This document shows positions 33,049-45,668 of a stretch of 64,000 bases of DNA, piece by piece. Position numbers and translations under genes: made by a program. The notes beneath the pieces are model-generated. The model saw nothing but the letters and a program-made list of their open reading frames with translations, had not been told where the DNA came from and searched no databases. Where the stretch lies: positions 2,609,501-2,673,500 of the forward strand of contig JARFIW010000588.1 in NCBI GenBank assembly GCA_036346225.1. Direction: 5' to 3'. Numbering within the stretch: the first letter of the stretch is position 1; each line of letters begins with the position of its first letter. The DNA is from Platerodrilus igneus (taxonomy: Eukaryota > Arthropoda > Insecta > Coleoptera > Lycidae).

Positions 33049-36000
33049 CTCATATTTAGACCAGGGTAGAAAATTAAATAATCACATCAAATAATTTTAA
33101 TCACCGTGTATAAGGAATTTTATTAAATAATACGCTTTATTAAAACCTTGAAGCATAAATAAATGCGGTCGTTTCAGTAAAAACAAGGATTTAAATCATG
33201 TACAAGACGCTTTATATCAAAAGAAACAGTATTAAAAGCTTTACGTGTAATTTAATTGTTCCTAATAAAGAGGCAAAGACGAATTAGCTGCAAAATTTAC
33301 ATTAATTGATTTAAGTAACCGGTAGTAAAACAAAGTGTACGTATAATAATTAATATTTAAGTTGTATTCGCTAAAAATGAAAAGGATAGAAATCAATTTT
33401 AATTGGAGTTAATTAAACCGTTAATAACATATAATACCTATAGAAACTTGTAAAACCCAAGATTAAAATACCACGGAATAAGGCTCTGAGAATTAATAGT
33501 ATGTTTAAACACCTGGGTTTATTTAAAAGCTCATTCGGCGTAAATTTTGCAGATAATTAATATTTCAAAGAATCTTGGGGAAAACGTCGCATAATAGTTA
33601 CGAGAATTGCTAAAGCTGGGTATTTCACACTCCATGTGGACTAAAATAATCGATAATAAAGAATATCAAGTTGCACCAATAAGAACACGGTAGAGAAGGA
33701 AAGAGAAAATGCGTCAAGCAAAGACACATATTGTAGAAGGCGGGATTTAAGCAACGTCACGGGGTCACAATTGGTTAAAAATAGGATGCAAATATCAGAG
33801 GTAGAACAACAATTTCTGTACAAAATCAATTAGTTTTTCTCGGACATGCTTATGCGTGCCGTGTGGAAATTTTCTGAGATTTGAATGGGGCGAGTGAAAA
33901 TTCGTAAAAATCGACGCGTAAGCGGCAGACTGGGAACATGGCATGAGAAATTCTTTAGAATTACCCGTTTTGGGGAACCGACCGACAGACAGGCTTTTGC
34001 TATATATACCGAGATGAATATAAACAAGCTCTCTTAGACTCTTAGACTTTTGACGATTCGATGCGTTAAAAGCTCGTACATACGCGACTTGATTGAAGAT
34101 ATTAAACCGTGCATTTTAGTTTGATTAAATAATTTAAAGTTTGCTAGTATATTTTAGTGATTCAAAATAGCTTGTTATTTACGTGCTAACATGAATGTAC
34201 TTCAGTGCACTTAGATGCAAGGTAATAAAATTTAGTTTCACTGTACCAATTAGCAAAATTTACAACGACGAATGTATACACAAAAGTAGGCAGTTTTGGC
34301 GTATATATTGGTGACAGAAGCATGAATTTCTTTGCTATTTTTCGGGGTGTTAATAATTAAATGGTTCAAATACGTGTCTGGATCCATGAATCAAGGGTCA
34401 GATAAACACAGATGAGTTCCGGAAAGGCCCAGAAACGACTTTGAATGGATGGTGATGGAGCAAATTTTAAAAGCGTAGAGAATCAGAAGCCGTAAATATA
34501 ATCCTGTTGAATGGTGTGATTAACTAAAGAAACGATACTTTGAAGCTACGAGGACAGTAACCTTCAGGTAAATTATACTATTTTGTTTGACATTTTGTGT
34601 GTATTGAATGACTTTATAATTGATTTACTTTAAATGGACATTAGTGAAATTGTTCTAACCATAAAAGTTTAATTTTAAGATGAAATTTGCTTGTTTAAGT
34701 AAAAGGGTATTTTGTTTTGATGTTCGGGAATATGATGAAAATTTGGGTATGTCTTTGAGCTCAATTAGACGAACCTGGTTAATTAACGTAAAGGGTGGTA
34801 GATGCTCCTTTATACTCAGACTCCGGTCTGCTTATATTGTTATATTAATTAGTAGGCATCCAACAAGGACTTTAATTGTGGATGCACAGTAAAATGATAA
34901 TAAAATTAATCTTGAAATTCTTTTAAAACTGAAATTTATGCTGAGTTTTAAATTTGAAATTTTAATGTATTCTGAATATTGATGTAAATAGAGTTAACGT
35001 TGATGTTTTTGGTAGGAATGTGTTTGTTTTTTATGAATGAGGAGGTTTATAACATTAGGTGAGCAGCCGAGGCGAAAAGCGTAGTTCACGGATTTTAAAG
35101 GTATCACAGCATTTCTTGACGCCCAAACTGTGGGGCTCGAATGTTTTTTTGGAAGGGCCAGTACCTGCAGATATGAGAGGATTCACAGCATTTCTTGGCG
35201 ACCACAACGTGAGGGCTCGAGTTCCAAATAAAATTTTTGTTATTTTATTCCAGGAAACTGGCGATCTGAGAGAGAGAGTTTCTGGTTGTGTATAAATTTA
35301 AGAGTATTTTTAGAGTGTGTGTGAGTGATTTGAACGTATGCAGAGAAAGGAGTGGTTAATGAGTCAAGGAGTGGAAATTGGAAGTGACGATAGTGCATTG
35401 TGTGAGAAAATTTCGAAAATGGAAGAAGCTGGAGGCAGTAGAGATCAGTCGAGGACGGAATCAGGGGATCAAGGAAACGAGATGATAATGAGAATGCTAG
35501 AGAGGATGAATGATGAATCGAATAGAGCGAGAGAGGACTCAAATCGAAAATTTGACCGAATGAGTGAAGAATCGAACAGGAAGTTAGAGGAGATTAGTCA
35601 GAAAATAGATAAGACGAATCAAGAAGTTTCAGAATTTAAAAATAGTCTTACCGTAAAGATGGGGGAAGTTGAAAATAGGGTTGATAAAAATGAGCGTGAT
35701 ATTACAGGTCTTCGACAGGAAATGGGACATTTAAGGTCCGAAGTACGCATTTTTTGTGAAGAAGAGATTAATGTAAAAATGACTGAAGTGACGGACTCAT
35801 GTAGGGATCAGTTAGGCAGGGTAGAACGCAAGTTAGTAGTATTAAATACAACATGTCAAATTTAACGGGGATGGTCCCAGATTTTCTACAGGTGGAGTAT
35901 CATTGGACCAACACATGAAGTTTTATGGCGATAACAGGGTAAATCCACAAATTTTTATTAATAGTGTAAGAAATCTAGTGGGAAATTTATTTGACGAACA

Positions 36001-39000
36001 GACTAAACTAAATACGATAAAGGCTTTATTAAAGGACAACGCGGAAGCATGGTACAATTTAGTAGGACAGGACATAGACACGTATCAGGACTTTGAAGAC
36101 AAATTTTTACAACATTACTGGAGTGATCACAAACAGGATCAGATTAGGGACGACTTGATTACAGGAAAATTTAAGGGAGAGTTTGCAGGTTCTAGGGAGC
36201 AATATGCCATCCGCAAGTACAGTGTGGCCAAACAACTGAATCCACCATTGACGGACAGACAGATTATTAAGTACCTATCACGACATTTTGAACTGGAAAT
36301 TAGACAACACGTGGCCTCACAGAACGGGAGACATTTTTAGAGTATTTGCAGAGATATGACGATGTATGTGTAGGACGGACAAGAGAGATACGAGAACGAA
36401 ACGTTAACACAGTTAGGTTTGACAACAGGACACCGAATTATCCGAGACGGCCTGACTACAACAGAAATTTTCGACCGAATTGGGAACGACGAGGACAGGA
36501 ATACAGGAGCAATAGTGCGACTAGGGGACCGACGCCAAGACCTAGTTACACGAGACAGAACGGTTTACCGGAAGTAAACAGGACTGTGACCAGCACGACG
36601 AATAGAGACAGGGACACGGATATTAACACGAGGAGGACGTACGCACAGGTTGTAGAAGGACAACCAGGACCAAGCACGGAAAACAGGATGAGACAGGATT
36701 TTAGAACGTGACAGACCACTAGATTTCTGTGTAAATGTATACGAACATCCACGTGAATTTTTCAAAATTGAGGAGGAAGTAGAGCCAGAAACTGTAGAAA
36801 ATTATGTTTGCCAATTATTAATTTAGAAATTTTTGAAAATAATGTAGAAGTATTATTTGATACAGGGCAGAGGCGAGTTTAATATCGGAGGAATTCGTCA
36901 GCAAAATTAGGGATAAGGTTTGTGATAGAATTATGCCTATAAAACGTAGCCATTTAGTAGCTCCAAATAAAAAGAAGTTTGCTGTAGTAAATAGTGTTGT
37001 GGTGCTTAGGATAGATATAGGAGATTTAAGCTGTGAACAGGAGTTTGTAATTGTACCTGGACTGAAGTTTCAGAGCATTTTAGGTGTTGACTGTATGATG
37101 AAGTTAGGGGTTTTGATAGATATGGAAAGGAAGGTAATAAGGATTAAGGATAGGGTAGTGCCATGGAAGGGCAGTTATGAAGTCACAGAGGATGACACTG
37201 GGTTTAGTATTAATGTAGTAGAGGTAGAGGATGATGAAGTTAAACAGATCAACACAATAAGATGTCCAGAGGATAGGAGAGTAGAGGTGCAAGCTTTAGT
37301 ACAAAACATGCAGAAGTAGTGGGGGTAGAAGCAACAGCAGCATATCGGGAGCAGGTGAAGGCAGAATTAAATAAATTTTTGATGAGGTTAAGTGGCAAGT
37401 TTATTTTTAATAAGGTAGATTTAAGGAATTCATTCTGGCGGATTCCGTTACACAAAAATTCTAGAAGGTACATAGGATTTTCCGTAGAGAGAAAAATCGA
37501 TAATGTTAAGGTAGTATCGTTTGGTTTGTCGGCAGAAAAGGGAAACAATAATAAATGAGAAACAGACAAGTGTAGGGCATGAAGAAGAAGCAATATGTAA
37601 GAGTCAGGATAATAGGGATGATAAGTTTATGGTATGTGAGATAACAAGGATGTTAAGTGTAGATATAGAAGGGGGAGAGATAGGGATGAAGAGTATTAGG
37701 ATGGTAAGAAGAAAGACATGGAGGGTCAAGAAGAGAGTTAGATTTAAATAGGATAGGGAGAGAATAGGTGTATATAGAAAAGTAGAAGTAAGTGTTTATA
37801 GAAAATAAAGCTAGGTATAGGATAAATATGGGAGATAATTAGAAATAGGTTTAGGATGAGAATAAAGAGTAAATGTAGGAAGAAAATAAGATAGGTTAAG
37901 TATAGATATTTCTTATAAGATTAGTGGAGAGTTAGGAATAGAGTAAGAGTAGGATAGGCATATAGGATTAGGTAGGGGGAAGTAAAGTATGGTGAAGATT
38001 AGTTAAAAGTTAGGAATAGGATAGGTATATAGGATGTATATAAGATTAGATGGATAAGTAGGATGAAGTTAGGATAATTTCAGTTTATAGAAGTAGGTGA
38101 GAGTTAGGAATAGAATAGGGATATAGGATAGATGTAAATATTTTTGGATTGGAGACAAAGTAGGTAAGTTAGATAGATAAGGGTAGAGAGTGATAGGCAA
38201 TTTTTTTGTAATTTTTTGTCTAAATGTTTTATATTTGAAGTCAAATAAGTGGGATTATTTGTATTCAAATAGGGGGAAAATACTCATATTTAGACCAGGG
38301 TAGAAAATTAAATAATCACATCAAATAATTTTAATCACCGTGTATAAGGAATTTTATTAAATAATACGCTTTATTAAAACCTTGAAGCATAAATAAATGC
38401 GGTCGTTTCAGTAAAAACAAGGATTTAAATCATGTACAAGACGCTTTATATCAAAAGAAACAGTATTAAAAAGCTTTACGTGTAATTTAATTGTTCCTAA
38501 TAAAGAAGCAAAGACGAATTGCGTGCAAAATTTACATTAATTGATTTAAGTAACCGGTAGTAAAACAAAGTGTACGTATAATAATTAATATTTAAGTTGT
38601 ATTCGCTAAAATGAAAAGGATAGAAATCAATTTTAATTGGAGTTAATTAAACCGTTAATAACATATAATACCTATAGAAACTTGTAAAACCCAAGATTAA
38701 AATACCACGGAATAAGGCTCTGAGAATTAATAGTATGTTTAAACACCTGGGTTTATTTAAAAAGCTCATTCGGCGTAAATTTTGCAGATAATTAATATTT
38801 CAAAGAATCTTGGGAAAACGTCGCATAATAGTTACGAGAATTGCTAAAGCTGGGTATTTCACACTCCATGTGGACTAAAATAATCGATAATAAAGAATAT
38901 CAAGTTGCACCAATAAGAACACGGTAGAGAAGGAAAGAGAAAATGCGTCAAGCAAAGACACATATTGTAGAAGGCGGGATTTAAGCAACGTCACGGGGGT

Positions 39001-40420
39001 CACAATTGGTTAAAAATAGGATGCAAATATCAGAGGTAGAACAACAATTTCTGTACAAAATCAATTAGTTTTTCTCGGACATGCTTGCGTGCCGTGTGGA
39101 AATTTTCTGAGATTTGAATGGGGCGAGTGAAAATTCGTAAAAATCGACGCGTAAGCGGCAGACTGGGAACATGGCATGAGAAATTCTTTAGAATTACCCG
39201 TTTTGGGGAACCGACCGACAGACAGGCTTTTTGCTATATATACCGAGATGAATATAAACAAGCTCTCTTAGACTCTTAGACTTTTGACGATTCGATGCGT
39301 TAAAAGCTCGTACATACGCGACTTGATTGAAGATATTAAACCGTGCATTTTAGTTTGATTAAATAATTTAAAGTTTGCTAGTATATTTTAGTGATTCAAA
39401 ATAGCTTGTTATTTACGTGCTAACATGAATGTACTTCAGTGCACTTAGATGCAAGGTAATAAAATTTAGTTTCACTGTACCAATTAGCAAAATTTACAAC
39501 GACGAATGTATACACAAAAGTAGGCAGTTTTGGCGTATATATTGGTGACAGAAGCATGAATTTCTTTGCTATTTTTCGGGGTGTTAATAATTAAATGGTT
39601 CAAATACGTGTCTGGATCCATGAATCAAGGGTCAGATAAACACAGATGAGTTCCGGAAAGGCCCAGAAACGACTTTGAATGGATGGTGATGGAGCAAATT
39701 TTAAAAGCGTAGAGAATCAGAAGCCGTAAATATAATCCTGTTGAATGGTGTGATTAACTAAAGAAACGATACTTTGAAGCTACGAGGACAGTAACCTTCA
39801 GGTAAATTATACTATTTTGTTTGACATTTTGTGTGTATTGAATGACTTTATAATTGATTTACTTTAAATGGACATTAGTGAAATTGTTCTAACCATAAAA
39901 GTTTAATTTTAAGATGAAATTTGCTTGTTTAAGTAAAAGGGTATTTTGTTTTGATGTTCGGGAATATGATGAAAATTTGGGTATGTCTTTGAGCTCAATT
40001 AGACGAACCTGGTTAATTAACGTAAAGGGGTGGTAGATGCTCCTTTATACTCAGACTCGGTCTGCTTATATTGTTATATTAATTAGTAGGCATCCAACAA
40101 GGACTTTAATTGTGGATGCACAGTAAAATGATAATAAAATTAATCTTGAAATTCTTTTAAAACTGAAATTTATGCTGAGTTTTAAATTTGAAATTTTAAT
40201 GTATTCTGAATATTGATGTAAATAGAGTTAACGTTGATGTTTTTGGTAGGAATGTGTTTGTTTTTTATGAATGAGGAGGTTTATAACATTAGGTGAGCAG
40301 CCGAGGCGAAAAGCGTAGTTCACGGATTTTAAAGGTATCACAGCATTTCTTGACGCCCAAACTGTGGGGCTCGAATGTTTTTGGAAGGGCCAGTACCTGC
40401 AGATATGAGAGGATTCACAG

Positions 40421-40460
<40 letters not shown>

Positions 40461-42586
40461 CTCATATTTAGACCAGGGTAGAAAATTAAATAATCACATC
40501 AAATAATTTTAATCACCGTGTATAATGAATATTATTAGATAATACGCTTTATTAAAACCGTGAAGCATAAAAGTCATTCGTTTCATTAAAAATGAGAGAT
40601 TCAAATCATATACAAGACGCTTTATATCAAAAGAAACAGTATTAAAAAGCTCTGCGTGTAATTTAATTATTCGAGGAAAGAAACAAATGGAAATTACGTG
40701 CAAAATTTATATTAATTAACCCTATTTTAAGTAACCGGTAGTAAAACAAAGTGTACACATAATAATTAATATTTAACTTGTATTCGCTAAAATGAAAGGA
40801 TAGAAGTCAATTTTAATTGGAGTTAATTAAACCATTATTAATAATAAGCATAAAAGTCTGTGAAAATCCAAGATTATAATACCAGAAAATGAAGCTCTGA
40901 GAATTAATATTATTTTGAACACCTGCGTAGTTTAAATATCACGTACGGCGAAAATTGTGTAGATAACAAATGGTTTCAGAGAATCTTGGAGAAACCGGGG
41001 CTTAATAGTTACGAGAAATGCTAAAGGTGGGTTATTTCACACTCCACATGGACTAAAATAATCGATAATAAAAAATATCAATTTGCATCAATAAGAACAG
41101 GTTAGATAGAGACAGATAATATGCGCAAGACCGAGACACATATAGTAAAATGCGTGAGTAGAGCAACGTCATGGGGTTGCAATTGGTTGAAAATAAAAGG
41201 CAAACTTGAGAGGTAAAAATAACAGTTCGGTATAAAAGTCAATTAGTTATTTCCAGACTTTGCGTGCCGTGTTGAAATTTCTGGGATTTTCAACTGGCGA
41301 GTACAAAATTCGTAAAAACCGACGCGCGAGCTACGGAATGGGAAGATAGCATGAGAAATTCTTAAGAATTGTCTGTTTTGAGGACAAAAGCGACGTGCCG
41401 GCTATCCGCTATATATACCGGTGGTAATATGAATTTCGGCCTCTTAGACTTTTGACTATTCGACGCGTTAAAAGCTCTTACATCCGCGACTTGATTCAAG
41501 ATGTTAAACAGTGCATTTTAGTTTGATAAAATAATTTAAAGTTTGCTCGTATATTTTAGAGATTCAAAATAGTTTGGTATTTACGTGCTAACATGAATGT
41601 ACTTCAGTGCACTTAGATACAAGGTAATAAAATTTAGTATCACTGTACCAATTAGCAAAATTTACAACGACAAATGTATACACAAAAGTAGGCAGTTTTG
41701 GCGTATATTGGTGAAAGACGCATGAATTTCTTTGCTATTTTTCGGGGGTGTTAATAATTAAATGGTTCAAATACGTGTCTGGATCCACGAAACAAGGGTC
41801 AGATATACACAGATGAGTTCCGGAAAAGCCCAGAAAAACTTTAAATAAATGGTGATGGAGAAAATTTTAAAAGCGTTGAGAATTAGAAGCCGTAAATATA
41901 ATCCTGTTGGAATGGTGTGATTAACTAAAGGGACGATGTACATTGAAGCTACGAGTGCAAGTAACCTTCAGGTAAATTATACTATTTTGTTTGAACTTTG
42001 AGATGTTGGTGTGTGTTGAATAACTTTCTAATTTGTTTATTTAAAATGGACATTAGTGAAATTGTACTAACCGTAAAATTTTAATTTTAAGATGAAATTT
42101 GCTTGTTTAAGTAGAAAGGGGTATTTAGTATTGATGTTCTGAATTATGATGAAACTTTGGGTATGTCTTTGAGCTCAATTAGACGAACCTGGTTAATTAA
42201 CGTAAAGGGTGGTAGATGCTCCTTTATACTCAGACTCGGTCTGCTTATATTGTTATATTAATTAGTAGGCATCCAACAAGGACTTTAATTCTGGATGCAC
42301 ATTAAAATGATAATAAAATTAATCTTGAAATTCTTTTTAAAACTGAATTTTATGCTGAAATTTAATTTGAAAATTTAATGTATTCTGAATATTGATGTAA
42401 ATAGAGTTAACGTTGATGTTTGTGGTAGGAATGTGTTGTTTAATTTTATGGATGAGGAGGTTTATAAAATTAGGTGAGCAGCTGAAGCGAAACCAGGATC
42501 ACAGCAGTTTATGACGCCCAATCGGTGGGACTAGAATTTTTGTTGAAAGGACCCAGTTCCCGCATTCAAAGGTGCATATCACAGCA

Positions 42587-42617
<31 letters not shown>

Positions 42618-45600
42618 TTTTTTAATTAGTTTTATTGATGAAAATTGGGATGATGTAGTCCAAATCAAAATGCAATATTGTATTTAGCACAACATTTAAT
42701 TAAGACCTTACGTTTCGGCAAAGGTTTTTGCCTTTTTCAAAAGTACTGCAAAAAATTGACATATAGAATGACAGTTGGTGAAAGATTAAAAATATTTACT
42801 TAAAAGTTGTTAATGCAGAAATACTTATATATAGTTGAACACCACCAAAATTGAAATGGTGAGGTCCCAAATCAAAATAACAAAATAGAGCACTCACTAG
42901 GGTGTAGAAAGTCATTTTAATAGAAGATTGTCATTAATACATATTATAATGTCAAGTGACAAGTAATGACTGAAACAATTTTGAAAAGAAAGCGTGAATC
43001 ATATGTAGCCTATTAAGTTATAATAATGAGCTGAATTAGGTGACATTCAGGTTGTTATTAAATGTTTAGGTAATTTCTTTGAAATCCTGTACAAATTTTC
43101 ATATATGGGATGCAAATTTTGTGTATCTTGTCTGAAGTTAATGGCATTAAGTTCATTGTATATATAGTAAGCCTCTAAGAAAAGTATCATTTTATAATTA
43201 GTTTCAGAATCCAAGATAACTATCTCTTTATAGTTTGGAGTGTGAAGGGTGTTACTGATGTGTTGAGACAAAGCACAGCTTTTTTTATGTAATTTTGCAT
43301 CAAACCTGTGTTGAGTAATACGATTTTTTAACCATTGGGTGGTGTTACCGATATAGGTTTTTCCACAGGAACAAGTTATTTTATAAATAACATTACTTCT
43401 AAATAGTATGTTAGTTTCGTCTTTTAATCTTGTGAAAAAGTTTCTCATTGATTTTTCATAAATATTTACTATTGAGAGATTTGGTTGACGTAAAATTCTT
43501 GCCAACAAAGGAGTTAAAGTTTGTATAAAAGGTAATTTTTATAAATCAAAGTGATAGGTTTGGGTTCAATATTGCTAAAACGTATGTTGGTATAAACTAA
43601 TTTTTTAACCAGTTGTTTGGGGTATCCATTTTTGCAAAGGGTCATTTCTAAAATTTGTAGGTTTTTCTTTATAAACTGTGGTTCTGCGATCATCTGTATC
43701 CTGTGTTTAAGAGCAAGTTCAGTGTTAATCTTATGGCCAAAAGAATGATTGGAGAAATAATTTATATAGATATATTGCTGTGATATTACCCTTTACATTA
43801 GGCCCACGATTTGGTTCCATAAAATGCTGTGATATCTATCGGCCCCACGATTGGGCGTACCATAAAATGCTGTGACATTAGTCCCAGCATTGGGCCGTCA
43901 TAAAATTTTGTTGTGAAATTTACCCCTAATATTCTTATTGAGCCCCACGATTGGGTATACCATAAAATACTGTGATATTTACCCCAAACAATCAAGCCCC
44001 TATGATGTGGAATATTAAATTAGGGTTTTTTGCCTCAACTAGCTTATTTAATTGAATAAAGCAATTCTACAATACACAATATAATGATTAAATATTTACA
44101 ACTATCAAAATGTTTCCCCTTTTTCAGAATATCTACATATACCAGATTTATGGTTTTTGAAAACCATCAAAACTATCTTTTTACTTATTTAGGGACCTTC
44201 GAACGTTCCAAGATACCTATTGCCTTTGTCATAAATTGTTAAATGACCCTTTTATATTTTGTTGACTCTACAAATACAAAAATGATAAATATTGAATTAA
44301 AAACAGTTTTCAATAATAGAGTGTATTAAGATTGCTAACTTGGAATGGGTTCTGTAGTTCCTTCCTAGTTTGCGATCTGCATCCTCATGAATTGTTTCGT
44401 ACCAAGTACGAATATGTCCAAATTAGAATACTTTGATTTTAAAACTGTCTTCAATTGAAAGTCGAAATTAGAAGTCGACATCAGAACCAAAATTAAGGTC
44501 CAGATTGAAATTACACTCCAAATTTCATGTAGGTATTAACACAATTTCTATGTCGGTATGAAAATCCAGATTGACATTAAAATCCAATTTACATGTAGGT
44601 ATTAGAACAATTTCCAAGTAGGTATTAGAATCCAATTTAAATATCGGTATTAGAATCCCATTTAAATGTAGGTATTAAAATAATTTCCATGTAGGTATTA
44701 AAATCCAATTTAAATGTAGGTATTAAAACAATTTAAATATCGGTATTAGAACAATTTCGATGTAGGTATTAAAAGCCCTGTTTTATTAATATTAGAAATG
44801 GATTTTTAATTAAGTCGTTTTACTTACGTCTATTAATAGATCGGCTTATTTTCGTTGCATAAATTCGCACACCTTTCATATCTACTTTCACTTTAATTTT
44901 ACTTCACTGGTTACGTAAATTCTTAGTACTTTTAAACATAGTCGTAGCCCAGTTTGAATGTATACTAACTTGTTGCTTCGTCATTATCGTATATAAAGCC
45001 GTACCTCCACCTGCTTTTCATTGGCTTATTTACGTTCTGGGACACCTCGGCTTTATCTCGCATACCTTGAAATTTTCACCAATTATTTAGTTAAAATATT
45101 CGAATGCATGCCTTGCCAGTCACGTACGCCTCTCGCATATCATGGTAATTTCCAACTTTCGCCTTTTATTAACTCACGTATTCGAATGTTTGTTATTTAT
45201 TATTATCTAAACTGAATAGCTTGGTGCTTGTTTATTTCTACATAATATTGAATTTTTGAACAAATGTGATTTCTTCCTGTCACGTATGATTTTCAAATAA
45301 TGAATAATTTAGATTGCGTGTACGATGATATTTTTAACGCAATTGTTAAATATTTGTAATGCCGATTCATATAAGTTTCTCGGTGATTTAATTTTGATGC
45401 AGTTTGTTGTGTTTTCAAATCTTATCTTTACTTGTAAACTACTCTTAGATATTTCTATGTTCTTATGTATTTAATCCCGCGTATTTTATATACAGTGTGC
45501 TCTCAATTAACAATATGTAGAGTGACCAATTTAATCTTATAATTTCTGGAATTATGTGCTTTTCTTGAACTGGAAGTTGTTTTTATTTATTCTACGACCC

Positions 45601-45629
45601 GTATGACTAACCTACCCTATTCATATAGC

Positions 45630-45668
<39 letters not shown>

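Larger units (their letters stand above)
33047..40422 (+). mobile_element. Ty3/Gypsy-like element A, full length, pol-truncated
   Basis: The LTRs 33047-35190 and 38281-40422 are nearly identical. Between them are a PBS, gag, protease and only part of RT, so it is a recent but non-autonomous insertion: most of RT and all of RNase H and integrase are missing. TA tracts flank both ends. It is antisense to SKI2. The protease (DTG) region is clearly related to that of element B on the other strand. A polypurine tract AGGGGGAAAA directly precedes the 3' LTR. Confidence 0.9.
42615..43775 (-). mobile_element. Penelope-like element, 5'-truncated
   Basis: Minus strand. 43770-43530 encodes the end of the RT thumb (NHSFGHKINTELALKHRI, LCKNGYPKQLVKKLVY). 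After a frameshift, 43508-43047 holds a GIY-YIG endonuclease. A 3' region follows with the element's typical GAAAAAGGC...GCCGAAACG box at 42740-42711. LTR D is inserted at its upstream end (43776), so the rest of RT is missing. Confidence 0.85.

Noticed and set aside
32442..33053. Long minus-strand frames rich in Tyr-Ile
   Set aside because: They are translations of (TA)n microsatellite and not genes.
35240..35542. Minus-strand frame of 100 residues
   Set aside because: Antisense of the element A gag coiled coil.
35338..38280. An envelope gene that would make element A an errantivirus
   Set aside because: Nothing after the RT remnant encodes a signal peptide, glycoprotein-like frame or membrane segment; the tail is C-depleted repeat.
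43798..43995. Minus-strand frame of 65 residues with repeated Trp/Gly motifs
   Set aside because: It is the translation of the repeated LTR-end/PBS units of LTR D.
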